From: Patescibacteria group bacterium | Lineage (GTDB): Bacteria; Patescibacteriota; Minisyncoccia; Minisyncoccales; Minisyncoccaceae | NCBI GenBank assembly: GCA_030156465.1 | Contig: JASGMO010000002.1 | Location: 1 to 26,439 of the forward strand | Reading direction: 5' to 3' | Length of the DNA stretch: 26,439 bases | Shown here: in pieces, positions 5,213 to 13,560 of the stretch | How positions within the stretch are numbered: the first letter of the stretch is position 1 | Layout: every line of letters starts with the position of its first letter | Translations under genes and position numbers: made by a program | The notes under the pieces: model-generated | Databases searched by the model: none | What the model was told of the DNA's origin: nothing | What the model saw: the letters and a program-made list of their open reading frames with translations, nothing else

Positions 5213-6754
5213 TCAAGAATAATCTCCTGCTGAAATAATACTTCTTTCATATTCGTGATAATTTTTAATTTCTCTGATTTGTCCCTTTTCAAGTAATAAA
5301 GTTCGGCTAGCGTTAATTTGATCAATGAGATATCTATCGTGACTCACCATTATTATCGTTCCTTTAAATTCTCTCATCGCGCTTTCTAATCTATCGACAG
5401 CTTCAGGATCTAGATGATTACTCGGCTCATCCAGAATCAAACAATTAATTGGCCTTGCCATAATGGTTGCTAAGATGAGACGAGACCGTTGTCCGGGACT
5501 AATCTCGGATATCTTTGAATTGATTTCATTTTCAAAAAACCCAAATCTAGCTAAAATGCGCCTGCTGTTTGATTCGTCCAGCCCAACCTCTTTAAGAAAA
5601 TAGTCAACAACTACGTCATCTTCATCAAATTGTATTTCCTGAGGAAGGTATCCTATTTTTAAATTTGATCCAGTATGGACTGAATAATTATTGTCGATTT
5701 TCAGACCTAAAAGAATCTTTAAAAGAGTGCTTTTACCACCCCCGTTAGGTCCTATTATGACAACTCTGTTACCGTAATTAATCTCTAAATTAATCTCAGG
5801 ACCATTAAGACGGAAAACAATGTCTCCGCTTTTTTCGATTAAATTAAACTTAAGATTAAGTGGCAATGGACGTCTCGGTTTTTCAATTTCTTCCATTCTT
5901 TCCAGCTTTTTTTCAATAGATGAGGCTTGAGAGGCTATCTTTTTAGATCTGTCTTTTTTAAAACCAACAACATACTTGTCCTTATCTCTTGGTTTTGCGG
6001 GTCCCTTCTGCATATTCTTGGCCTCCTGCTTTTTGAGACGAATCGTTTTCTCTAGTCTTCTTTTTTCTTCTATATAATTTTCGTAATTTTCTTGAGCACG
6101 TACCTCTTTATTTCTTTTTTCCAACAAGTATTGATTAAAATTAAGATTACGATAAATGTTTATACCCTGACTTTGATCGTCCATTTCCACCACACTTTTA
6201 GCAAACCTGTTGAGAAGTTTTCTGTCATGGGAAACAATAAAAAATCCTTTTTGGCTGGAAGCAATAAATTGTTCAAGCAAAACTAGTCCTCTTAAATCAA
6301 GATTATTTGTCGGTTCATCAAGTAAGAAGATATCGGCAGGAGATTTAAGAATAAGCATCAATAAAATCTTACTCTTTTCTCCACCGCTTAATTCCTTTAT
6401 TTTCTTTTTTAGATCTTTTTCGGCAAATTCCAGTTTTTGAAATAGGGATCCTACTTGTCCTCTTATTTCATTTTTTTTAAGAAGTAATTTTTGAGCTAAA
6501 AAATCTTCTCCTGTTTTCTTCTGCTCTTCTAAAGGAATTTCTTGAGGGAAATATGCTATTTTTAACCCTTTTGGTTTTTCAACTGTCCCCTCATCTGGCT
6601 CTAACAATCCGGCAATAATTTTAAGAAGAGTTGATTTGCCAGAACCATTTTTACCAACAAAAGCAATCCTGTCTTTTTCAAGAATTGTTAAATTAATTCC
6701 TTTTAAAACAACTTTCTTCCCAAAACTTTTGTTAATATTTTTTAAGGAAATCAT
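5213..6754 (-). CDS. ABC-F family ATPase (ribosome-associated type)
   Basis: Two ABC nucleotide-binding domains and no membrane segments define an ABC-F protein. Domain 1 has Walker A GKNGSGKST (about 34-42), signature LSGGEKSK and Walker B FLLDEPTNNLD. Domain 2 has GPNGGGKST (about 335-343), an altered signature ISPGQRSR and LILDEPSNHLD. The inter-domain linker (about 205-295) is strongly charged and helical (EKRRLEKTIRLKKQEAKNMQ), matching the P-site tRNA interaction region. ABC-F proteins act on the ribosome, as translation factors (EttA, Uup type) or antibiotic-protection proteins; this sequence does not decide which. It starts 11 bp after the nucleosidase gene inside the radical-SAM operon, so self-protection or translation of the peptide product is a conceivable but unproven role. 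Right after its stop is ACTGTCCCCGTACTGT (5193-5208). Confidence 0.9.
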   Translation of the reverse strand: MISLKNINKSFGKKVVLKGINLTILEKDRIAFVGKNGSGKSTLLKIIAGLLEPDEGTVEKPKGLKIAYFPQEIPLEEQKKTGEDFLAQKLLLKKNEIRGQVGSLFQKLEFAEKDLKKKIKELSGGEKSKILLMLILKSPADIFLLDEPTNNLDLRGLVLLEQFIASSQKGFFIVSHDRKLLNRFAKSVVEMDDQSQGINIYRNLNFNQYLLEKRNKEVRAQENYENYIEEKRRLEKTIRLKKQEAKNMQKGPAKPRDKDKYVVGFKKDRSKKIASQASSIEKKLERMEEIEKPRRPLPLNLKFNLIEKSGDIVFRLNGPEINLEINYGNRVVIIGPNGGGKSTLLKILLGLKIDNNYSVHTGSNLKIGYLPQEIQFDEDDVVVDYFLKEVGLDESNSRRILARFGFFENEINSKISEISPGQRSRLILATIMARPINCLILDEPSNHLDPEAVDRLESAMREFKGTIIMVSHDRYLIDQINASRTLLLEKGQIREIKNYHEYERSIISAGDYS

Positions 6755-6765
6755 CTTTTTTGTGT

Positions 6766-7578
6766 CTAGTTATCTTTGTAATAAGCTTCCGTTGAATATT
6801 TTTGACAATTACAATCATATTTATTCGGTAAATTTTTAACTACTTCAAAAATTAGATTGTTTGCTTTCGTGATATTGTCATTAAAAACGTTTATAATCTT
6901 GTCTATGTCCTCTCCAGCCCAGTGCATAGATTCTACACCAATGGCATAGTCTGTAACCATTGATATTGTAGCATAATGTATCTTTATTTTTCTAGCAAAA
7001 TAACATTCGGGGTATTGTGTCATATTAACAATATCCCACCCCTGAGAAGAAAACCACTTACTCTCGGCCTTAGTTGAATAACGAGGTCCTTGGATAACAA
7101 CAACTGTCCCTTTTTTATGAACAGTCATTTTAAGTTGTCTGGCGGACTTGTAAAAAATATCACCCAAGTTTAAACAATACGGTTCTGCCATTGGTAAATG
7201 AATTATTTCTTTTCTTGTTTTTTCTATGTCTCTACCATATGTAAAGTCAACAAACTGGTCAGGAATAACAATATCCCCTGGCTTTATTTTTAATTTTAAA
7301 CTTCCACACATGCAAGTAGAAATAATAGATTCTACCCCTAAATTTTTAAGAGCTAGCATATTTGCTTCATATGGGATTTCATGAGGAAGAAGACTGTGTC
7401 TAAAACCATGCCTAGGCAAAAAAGCGACAACGCTACCTGCATAATTGCCTATTATTATCTCATCCGAGGTCTTGCCCCATTTAGTGTTCAGGGATAACCT
7501 TTTAATTTCCTCTAAACCAGAAAGGCTATAAATTCCTGAGCCACCAATGATACCAATTTTAGGTCTTGTTATCTTCAT
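6766..7578 (-). CDS. MTA phosphorylase / purine nucleoside phosphorylase family enzyme
   Basis: The 270-aa protein has the MTAP-family signature set: GIIGGSGIY near the N-terminus (phosphate loop), PRHGFRHSLLPHEIPYEANM, ALKNLG, VVIQGPRYSTKAES and NMTQYPECYFAR, followed by YATISMVTDYAIG. The family phosphorolyses 5'-methylthioadenosine and related 5'-deoxynucleosides to base plus sugar 1-phosphate. The usual T-D-Y-D purine-contact motif reads T-D-Y-A here, so base preference may differ. The gene starts 1 nt after the radical-SAM stop, with AGGA 6 nt before the ATG inside the upstream gene, so the two are translationally coupled. Radical-SAM enzymes often release 5'-deoxyadenosine, an inhibitory by-product some MTAPs cleave; coupling suggests by-product salvage (inference). 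A CNC near the C-terminus is unusual. Confidence 0.87.
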   Translation of the reverse strand: MKITRPKIGIIGGSGIYSLSGLEEIKRLSLNTKWGKTSDEIIIGNYAGSVVAFLPRHGFRHSLLPHEIPYEANMLALKNLGVESIISTCMCGSLKLKIKPGDIVIPDQFVDFTYGRDIEKTRKEIIHLPMAEPYCLNLGDIFYKSARQLKMTVHKKGTVVVIQGPRYSTKAESKWFSSQGWDIVNMTQYPECYFARKIKIHYATISMVTDYAIGVESMHWAGEDIDKIINVFNDNITKANNLIFEVVKNLPNKYDCNCQKYSTEAYYKDN

Positions 7579-7579
7579 C

Positions 7580-8905
7580 TCATTTCCTATTACCCCAAAT
7601 TAAAAAATTAAAGATTCTTTTATTTAAAATACAAACGGATTCGTCTTTCTTTAAGAAACTCCCTTTAGTTTCTTTAGCATTTAAGGGACACCCGCCACCA
7701 CAGATACTTATCGCTTCGCAATTCAAACAGTTTGGATTATAAACAGGCAATCGCTTTTGCCACTTTTTAACTATAGGACTATCCCAAATCCTAAAATTAT
7801 TTGAAATACTTTTAATATTTTCGATCTTACCCTCCAAAAAGGGGCAGTTACTTATATCTCCATTAGGTTGAATAACTATTTGACCACCACAACCACCACA
7901 ATTTATTATACACCCACCCTCATTAAAGGTGTTGATTCTTTCTTCGATTTGTCTTTCATGAATTTGGTATTTCTTTGTTTGATTAAAATTCTCAATGATA
8001 CCTTCTGTCGCTTTTTGATAATATTCTTTTCGTTTTTGGCCAGAGGAAAGACATGATATTTTTTTCCCTTTTAAAACATTGAATCCGAATTCCTTTATAT
8101 GATATTGATTTAACAATTTAGAAAATTCTTTTATCTTTTTAATGTTCTCTGGTAAAATAGTAGTTGAAACTGAAACATCAATTTTATTCTTTTGTAAAAC
8201 ATTAATTCCCTTTGTTACTCTTAAAAAAGTACCTCTTCCTTTTTTATCTTTTCTATAATAATCATTAATGTGCTTGTTGCCATCCAGCCCAACAACAACA
8301 GAAACCCTATATTTTTTCAATAATTTTAATAATTTCGGGCTTAGCAAGATTCCGTTGGTAGGTAATATAATTTTAAGATTTTTAAGAAGGACCTTACTTT
8401 CTTTCTGACATTTTTTAATATACTTTAATGATTCTTCGAGAGTTGGGGTATTTAAGAGAGGTTCTCCACCGTAAAATATAATAAAATATTGACCATTTTT
8501 GTTAAAATTATCGTGAAGATGTCTAAACCATAAATCTATTCCATCTTTGGCTGTTTGAAAATCCATCATTTCTTTTTCTTTTTCATTAGAATCAACCAAA
8601 CAGTAACTACACTTTAAATTGCATTGCTTTGTTAAAACAAGATAAAGCACAGAGGTGTTTTTAAAAATTTTTTCTACTTCTTTTCTTTTTTTGAGTAATA
8701 ATTTCTGATCGTCCTTTTTTGATTTAACAACTACTCTCGTTTTTTGAAGCATTTCTTCTATAGGACTGACTTTATTATTTTTAAGATCTATCCATTCTTT
8801 TTTTGTTATGTAAACTGGTTTCGGACATAATTTGTTAAAAACAGCCACCTCATTTTTGCTTTTTGAAAAACCCAAAAAATTGGAATAATATAAACCTTTT
8901 TCCAT
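7580..8905 (-). CDS. SPASM-domain radical-SAM peptide-modifying enzyme candidate
   Basis: This 441-aa enzyme has C95-x3-C99-x2-C102 (LTKQCNLKCSYC), FYGGEPLLN, and a SPASM domain with CIINCGGCGGQIVIQPNGD, then SNCPF, and finally NPNCLNCEAISICGGGCPLN. That layout matches anaerobic-sulfatase-maturase-like and RiPP-maturase radical-SAM proteins carrying two auxiliary Fe-S clusters. The first 90 residues form an N-terminal extension (GLYYSNFLGFSKSKNEVAV, then a CPKPVYITKKEW segment) that could be a peptide-recognition region. It lies 14 bp downstream of a 61-aa Cys-containing peptide gene and 1 nt upstream of the MTAP-like gene. No sulfatase is present, so a peptide substrate is more likely. The modification type cannot be told from sequence. 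Confidence 0.9.
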   Translation of the reverse strand: MEKGLYYSNFLGFSKSKNEVAVFNKLCPKPVYITKKEWIDLKNNKVSPIEEMLQKTRVVVKSKKDDQKLLLKKRKEVEKIFKNTSVLYLVLTKQCNLKCSYCLVDSNEKEKEMMDFQTAKDGIDLWFRHLHDNFNKNGQYFIIFYGGEPLLNTPTLEESLKYIKKCQKESKVLLKNLKIILPTNGILLSPKLLKLLKKYRVSVVVGLDGNKHINDYYRKDKKGRGTFLRVTKGINVLQKNKIDVSVSTTILPENIKKIKEFSKLLNQYHIKEFGFNVLKGKKISCLSSGQKRKEYYQKATEGIIENFNQTKKYQIHERQIEERINTFNEGGCIINCGGCGGQIVIQPNGDISNCPFLEGKIENIKSISNNFRIWDSPIVKKWQKRLPVYNPNCLNCEAISICGGGCPLNAKETKGSFLKKDESVCILNKRIFNFLIWGNRK

Positions 8906-8919
8906 TGTATTAAAAATAT

Positions 8920-9105
8920 TTAATCAATATCCATCTTTCTGTACTGTACAACAAAATAATCCCACTGTTTTTTGGTCATTTTCACTTTATTTCCATAATC
9001 GTCAATTATAGAAACATTTTCCCCTAAAATTTTAACAGTAGGACAGCAACCTTGAACCCCACAATTTAAAACAGTTATTCTAGTTTTTTTGTTTTTTTCT
9101 TCCAT
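8920..9105 (-). CDS. Small Cys-containing peptide, candidate substrate or partner of the radical-SAM enzyme
   Basis: The 61-aa product has a basic N-terminus, LNCGVQGCCPTVKI (C15, C20, C21), an acidic SIIDDYGN centre and VKMTKKQWDYFVVQ near the C-terminus. It has no signal peptide or membrane segment. It is the first gene of the operon, under a clear promoter (9140-9168), immediately upstream of a SPASM radical-SAM gene, the usual place of a RiPP precursor. The T-K-K-Q-W segment echoes T-K-K-E-W in the N-terminal extension of the enzyme. The Cys motif lies N-terminal rather than at a C-terminal core, so it could instead be a small carrier, Fe-S or recognition protein. I do not recognise an established family. 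Confidence 0.72.
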   Translation of the reverse strand: MEEKNKKTRITVLNCGVQGCCPTVKILGENVSIIDDYGNKVKMTKKQWDYFVVQYRKMDID

Positions 9106-9139
9106 AATATTGTTTTAAAATTACTCCGACCTTTTCTAG

Positions 9140-9168
9140 ATTATAATATAAATGATCAAAAAAAGCAA
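9140..9168 (-). promoter_or_regulatory. Promoter of the peptide/radical-SAM operon
   Basis: On the minus strand TTGCTT (9163-9168), 17 bp and a perfect TATAAT (9140-9145) precede the peptide gene by about 35 nt. A GGAG lies about 20 nt before the ATG, too distant for a normal ribosome binding site. Confidence 0.65.
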
Positions 9169-9555
9169 GGCCCCGCATTGAATCATATAAAAAGACACCG
9201 AAATATGGTAGATTGCCAATATAATTAACATAAGGCAAAGCACCATAAATACACAAACAAAAGAATAATGTATGGAAATATTAAAAGAGTGCTACTTAAA
9301 AGAAAATAAAAACGACTAATAAAAACAAAAGCAAGTTCCTTCTACGGTATTTAAATTATATGATCGATAAAAAGAATTATGGTGTCTTAGTTAAATGATT
9401 TGGCACACCAATATACACTAACTTGCAATAGCAATATGATAATATTCTACTCTAAAGTAAGATAGAAATGCTTTGATATGCTAACAAAAAAATTGTTTCT
9501 TCTCTTTTGAAGAATCTTAACGGCTTTCTCAAGATAATAAATTGAAAAGCTGTGC
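9169..9555. other. AT-rich intergenic stretch without recognisable gene
   Basis: About 390 bp between the radical-SAM operon promoter and the end of the AbiEii gene. I see no conserved coding frame, tRNA or convincing terminator; a loose inverted pair TGGTGT...ACACCA (about 9380-9410) is too weak to call. Reading frames running into it are extensions out of the AbiEii gene in another frame. Confidence 0.5.
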
Positions 9556-10224
9556 CTAGAATAAACACTTGTTAGCAAGATAAACTGTTTCTTTTTTAAA
9601 GAAATCTTTGACTTCTTTCCATGAAGCATCAAAAGATATTATTGGTTCTGGATCTTTATCGGCATCATCAAAAAAAGCCAGGGCCTTTATTATATGATAA
9701 TAATTATGAGCAACAGAGGGATACTGTTTGGGTAGTTTGTTTAATATATTTTCCAATGAATCTATATTTTTAACACACCAGTAAAGGTCAAAGAAATCTT
9801 TTTTCTTTCCTCTTTGAGATATAGTAATAATTTTAGTAACAGCCACATCCATTGGATCTAATATATTAATTTCTTTGTATTTGATGAATGGCCTAGCAGG
9901 ATAGAATAAAGGATATGAAAGGAAGCTAACTTTAGCATCAAAAATTCTAGAATGTACAGTATCATCTTCATTAACATCGATCTCAACATTCTTATTGTTC
10001 AAAAGATTGTTCACCAACTTATTACTATTAAATTTGCTTTTTGAAGTAAAAAAATCTAAATCAAAAGAAAGGCGGTGTCCAGCAAACAAAGAAAGGGCTG
10101 TTCCTCCTGCCAAATACCATTCGTTGATCCATTTTTCTTTTGACAAATAATCAAAGGCCTTCTTTGTTGTTTCAGGTAAAAAATTAAACTTTATCTCTAT
10201 TTCTCTTCCAGGATTAATTTCCAT
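9556..10224 (-). CDS. AbiEii/MenT-type nucleotidyltransferase toxin
   Basis: The 222-aa protein has the DUF1814/AbiEii signature: WYLAGGTALSLFAGHRLSFD then LDFF, i.e. G-G-T-A-L (40-44) and D55-x-D57, the metal-binding acidic pair of the nucleotidyltransferase fold. Downstream features include INILDPMDVAVTKIITISQRGKKKDFFDLYW, matching the family's catalytic Lys and R-x-K-x-x-D-x-x-D-L segment. AbiEii relatives such as MenT modify tRNA or other RNA ends with nucleotides and act as bacteriostatic toxins; that activity here is inferred from family. It overlaps the small upstream partner gene by 28 bp, the standard antitoxin-toxin arrangement. The start ATG 10224 lies inside the partner's last codons. 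Confidence 0.85.
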   Translation of the reverse strand: MEINPGREIEIKFNFLPETTKKAFDYLSKEKWINEWYLAGGTALSLFAGHRLSFDLDFFTSKSKFNSNKLVNNLLNNKNVEIDVNEDDTVHSRIFDAKVSFLSYPLFYPARPFIKYKEINILDPMDVAVTKIITISQRGKKKDFFDLYWCVKNIDSLENILNKLPKQYPSVAHNYYHIIKALAFFDDADKDPEPIISFDASWKEVKDFFKKETVYLANKCLF

Positions 10225-10424
10225 AAGTTTACTGTTTCTTTTTTTAACGATCTTGAGTTATTAACAACTTTTTTCACTAATTCTTTGTCATAGAATCTCC
10301 ACATCCATCTCACCTCATCATCATGTCCAAAATCCAAAATTCTCTCAATAATATATTCAGCATCTTTATTAACGTCTATCTTGCTAGGATCAACATCCCA
10401 GAATAATGATTGTCTAAATTCCAT
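10197..10424 (-). CDS. Small antitoxin-like partner of the AbiEii nucleotidyltransferase
   Basis: The 75-aa protein reads FRQSLFWDVDPSKID, then AEYIIERILDFGHDDEVRWM, then VNNSRSLKKETVNLWKLIL. I recognise this pattern (F-W-D-V/I-x-P, E-R-I-L-x-F-G, V-R-W-L/M, S-R-x-L/S-x-x-T-x-x-x-W) from small proteins repeatedly encoded just upstream of AbiEii-type nucleotidyltransferases; it is distinct from the larger wHTH AbiEi antitoxin. The 28-bp overlap with the toxin implies translational coupling. Its stop-to-start distance from the upstream membrane protein gene is only 6 bp, so it may be read from the clpB transcript. An antitoxin role is inferred from context. Confidence 0.72.
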   Translation of the reverse strand: MEFRQSLFWDVDPSKIDVNKDAEYIIERILDFGHDDEVRWMWRFYDKELVKKVVNNSRSLKKETVNLWKLILEEK

Positions 10425-10430
10425 AATAAA

Positions 10431-10790
10431 CTAGTTTTGTTTTTCAGATGTCTTCAAAAGATTATTCCCTACTACAATTAATTTTCCACCTGCATAGACC
10501 ATAAAAAAAGCAAACAAGATCCAAGCAAGCATATTTAAGCCCTGCTCTGCTATTCCCCCAATATCTGTCCCTTTAGGTATTAAATTCTGAATTGATTGGT
10601 TTATAATATCTTCAGAATTACCATTATCTTCCTCATTAATGACAGGATTTACATTCGCTTCTTCAGGAAGATCAAAAATCAAAGGAAATTCATTCTGACC
10701 ACTAAAATTAAGATAGGTTGAACAAATTGCATAAAACATAATTAATAATCCTGCAATGATTAAGATCCATCCTAATGCTTTTTTGGCCAT
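10431..10790 (-). CDS. Two-TM membrane protein downstream of clpB
   Basis: The 119-aa protein has two hydrophobic helices, at about residues 6-28 (ALGWILIIAGLLIMFYAIC) and about 84-108 (GLNMLAWILFAFFMVYAGGK). An acidic, Asn-rich extracytoplasmic loop lies between them (DLPEEANVNPVINEEDNGNS). Both termini are probably cytoplasmic and basic. It starts 4 bp after the clpB stop in the same direction and is surely co-transcribed. I do not recognise a named family. The context suggests a stress-related or envelope role, without direct evidence. Confidence 0.75.
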   Translation of the reverse strand: MAKKALGWILIIAGLLIMFYAICSTYLNFSGQNEFPLIFDLPEEANVNPVINEEDNGNSEDIINQSIQNLIPKGTDIGGIAEQGLNMLAWILFAFFMVYAGGKLIVVGNNLLKTSEKQN

Positions 10791-10794
10791 ATCT

Positions 10795-13503
10795 TTATTT
10801 CTTACTTGTTGCTAACTTTTTCTTTTTCCTCTTTTTCAAATATGATTTTAAGACAATTTCTCCTTTTTCAGCTTCAATCTGAACTTTGTCTCCATCTCTC
10901 AATTCACCAACAACAATCTTGAATGCCATTGGATCTAGAATCAACTTTTGAATAATCCTCTTTAGTGGCCTTGCTCCTAGAGATGGATCAAAGCCCTTTT
11001 CTGCAAGTAATTGTTTTGCTTTTTCACTAACTGATATTTTAATGTCTTTTTTCTCTAGTCGCTTTTGAACTTTCCTAAGTTCTAAATCAACAATTTGTTT
11101 AATTTCTTCAGCTCCTAAATAATCAAAGATAACAACCTCATCAATTCTGTTGATAAACTCTGGTCTAAACTTTTCTTTTAGTGCATCTTGAACCTTGTCT
11201 TTCAATCCCTCTCTTTGGCTTACTTTGCCATCATCAACAAAACCAAGTGGTGCTTCTTTGGCAATAATATCAGAACCAATATTTGATGTCATTATTAATA
11301 TAGTGTTTTTAAATGAAACTACCCTACCCTTTGAGTCAGTTAATCGTCCGTCTTCAAGAACTTGTAATAGGATATTGAATACTTCGCTATGAGCTTTCTC
11401 AACCTCATCTAAAAGAATTACGCTATAAGGTCTTCTTCTCACCTTATCGGTCAATTGTCCCCCTTCTTCATGGCCAACATATCCAGGAGGGCTTCCTATC
11501 ATTTTAGAAACATCAAACTTTTCCATATACTCAGACATATCCACCCTAATCATTGCGTTTTCATCATTGAATAGAAACTCTGCTAATGCCTTGGCGGTCT
11601 CTGTTTTACCTACTCCCGTTGGCCCTAGGAACATAAAGGAGCCGAGTGGTCTGTTTTCTTCTGATATTCCAGCTCTTGATCTTCTAATAGCGTTAGAAAC
11701 GGCCTTGATAGCTTCTTCTTGGTCAATGACTCTCTTGCCTAATTCTTTTTCCATCTTTTCTAGCTTATATGACTCTGATTCTAATAATCTTGTTACGGGG
11801 ATGCCTGTCCAGCGAGAAACAACACGAGATATCTCTTCTGGTCCAATTTCTTGCTTAAGTATCGGATTTTGTTTTTGTAATCTTACTATTTTATTCTCTT
11901 GCTTTTTTAATTTAGTGAATAAGTCAGGCAATGTTCCATATTTAATCTCAGCCACCTTCTGCAAGTCACCTTCTTTTAATAATCTTTCTAGTTCGTATTT
12001 ATTCTTTTCTATTTCTTCTTTTAAATCTTTAATGTTGTGAATCGTTTCTTTTTCTGTGTTCCATCTGACTGAAAATGTCTTTTCTTTATCTTTATACTCC
12101 GATAGTTCTTTATTAATTACTCTTTCTCTTTTTTCTAATGCTTCTTTTTCTTTAGGTGTTGCGTTTTGTAGTTCTTTTTTAATTGCCTCTCTTTCAATCT
12201 CTCTTTTTTGTATTTCTTTTTTAAGATCTTCCAATTCTATTGGATTGGACTCAATCTCTAATCTTAATCCAGAAGCCGCCTCATCAATTAAATCAACTGC
12301 CTTGTCAGGCAAAAATCTATCTGTAATATATCTTGCTGATAATTCTGCTGCCGCGGTTAATGCTGAGTCCTTAATTTTTAAACCATGATGAAGCTCGTAC
12401 CTTTCTTTTATTCCCCTTAATATTGAAACGGTATCTTCTATTGTTGGCTCAGCAACATATATTGGCTGAAATCTTCTCTCTAATGCAGCATCTTTTTCAA
12501 TGTATTTTTGATACTCCTTTAATGTTGTTGCTCCAATAGCACGAAGCTCTCCCCTTGCTAGTGATGGTTTTAATAGATTAGAAGCATCAATTGCACCCTC
12601 TGCTGAACCAGCACCAATAATAGTATGAAGCTCGTCTATAAAGAGAAGATATTGTCCCTCTTTTTTCTTTATTTCTTTTAATAGTGCTTTTATTCTTTCT
12701 TCAAATTCGCCCCTAAATCTAGTGCCAGCAATTAGTGATCCTAAATCTAAACTAACAACTTCTTTATCTTTCAAGCTCTCAGGGACCTCGCCCTTAACTA
12801 TCCTTTGAGCAATACCCTCAACGATAGCTGTTTTACCAACCCCGGGCTCTCCAATCAAAACTGGATTGTTTTTTGTTCTTCTTGAAAGAATCTGCATTAA
12901 TCTTCTTATCTCATCATCTCTACCAACTACTGGATCAAGCTTGCCCTTTTTGGCTAAGTTAGTTAAATTTCTAGTATATTTTTGAAGTATTTTTTGCTTT
13001 GCTTCTGGGTTTGGACTAGTAATTCTTTCACCTCCTCTAATATCATTAAATACTTTTTGAGCTGAATAATAGTCCATCTTTTCATTTCCCTCCGCTGTTC
13101 TTAAAAATCTTGCTTTAGACAATACTTCATTAGCTAGAGTTTCAGAAGATAATATGGCTAAAAAAAGGTGCTCTAGGGATATGAAATCATCACCCATATT
13201 AAATGATTCTTCTCTTGCTCTTTCTAAAATATGGGCCATGTCTTGAGTTAAGTAAAACTGCCCCATTGGTTGACTTGATGGTGCTGTAGGAATTTTTCCC
13301 AGTGAACTAGATATTTTTCTGTGTAAATCATCAATGTCCACACTCATCTTGTCTAAATAATTTAATACTATATTCTCCTTGTCTGTAATCATACTCAAAA
13401 GCAGGTGCAATGCATCAATGTGCTGTTGCCCCATTTCTCGCGCAATATTTTGAGCATTAACTATTGTTTTTTGTGCTTTGTTTGTAAAATTTAATCCGTC
13501 CAT
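10795..13503 (-). CDS. clpB: ATP-dependent disaggregase ClpB
   Basis: The 902-aa Hsp100 protein has a double Clp N-domain (about 1-145, FTNKAQKTIVNAQNIAREMG), NBD1 with GEPGVGKT (about 218-225) and LLFIDELHTI, a long coiled-coil middle domain (about 400-540, Lys/Glu-rich) and NBD2 with GPTGVGKT (about 626-633) followed by MSEYMEKFDVSKMIGSPPGY and the sensor/arginine-finger region GARPLKRIIQ. The full-length middle domain distinguishes ClpB from ClpC/ClpA. With DnaK it extracts and refolds aggregated proteins. The C-terminus ends in a Lys-rich tail (KKRKKKKLATSKK), longer than usual. A TATAAT box 8 nt before the ATG indicates a leaderless transcript, and a structured element lies farther upstream (13561-13647). 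No CIRCE, HspR or CtsR site is visible. Confidence 0.97.
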   Translation of the reverse strand: MDGLNFTNKAQKTIVNAQNIAREMGQQHIDALHLLLSMITDKENIVLNYLDKMSVDIDDLHRKISSSLGKIPTAPSSQPMGQFYLTQDMAHILERAREESFNMGDDFISLEHLFLAILSSETLANEVLSKARFLRTAEGNEKMDYYSAQKVFNDIRGGERITSPNPEAKQKILQKYTRNLTNLAKKGKLDPVVGRDDEIRRLMQILSRRTKNNPVLIGEPGVGKTAIVEGIAQRIVKGEVPESLKDKEVVSLDLGSLIAGTRFRGEFEERIKALLKEIKKKEGQYLLFIDELHTIIGAGSAEGAIDASNLLKPSLARGELRAIGATTLKEYQKYIEKDAALERRFQPIYVAEPTIEDTVSILRGIKERYELHHGLKIKDSALTAAAELSARYITDRFLPDKAVDLIDEAASGLRLEIESNPIELEDLKKEIQKREIEREAIKKELQNATPKEKEALEKRERVINKELSEYKDKEKTFSVRWNTEKETIHNIKDLKEEIEKNKYELERLLKEGDLQKVAEIKYGTLPDLFTKLKKQENKIVRLQKQNPILKQEIGPEEISRVVSRWTGIPVTRLLESESYKLEKMEKELGKRVIDQEEAIKAVSNAIRRSRAGISEENRPLGSFMFLGPTGVGKTETAKALAEFLFNDENAMIRVDMSEYMEKFDVSKMIGSPPGYVGHEEGGQLTDKVRRRPYSVILLDEVEKAHSEVFNILLQVLEDGRLTDSKGRVVSFKNTILIMTSNIGSDIIAKEAPLGFVDDGKVSQREGLKDKVQDALKEKFRPEFINRIDEVVIFDYLGAEEIKQIVDLELRKVQKRLEKKDIKISVSEKAKQLLAEKGFDPSLGARPLKRIIQKLILDPMAFKIVVGELRDGDKVQIEAEKGEIVLKSYLKKRKKKKLATSKK

Positions 13504-13511
13504 ATGCCTAT

Positions 13512-13540
13512 ATTATACCTTAAATAACAAAAAAAGTCCA
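13512..13540 (-). promoter_or_regulatory. clpB promoter, leaderless geometry
   Basis: On the minus strand TGGACT (13535-13540), 17-bp spacer and perfect TATAAT (13512-13517), then exactly 8 nt to the ATG at 13503. The -35 hexamer deviates from TTGACA. The same 8-nt -10-to-ATG distance is seen at 1857-1862 and 14357-14362. Confidence 0.75.
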
Positions 13541-13560
13541 TTTATAGAACTGTAACAAAC

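Noticed and set aside
9447..9632. 61-aa minus-strand frame downstream of the AbiEii gene
   Set aside because: It overlaps the conserved AbiEii C-terminus in another frame and has low-complexity composition.
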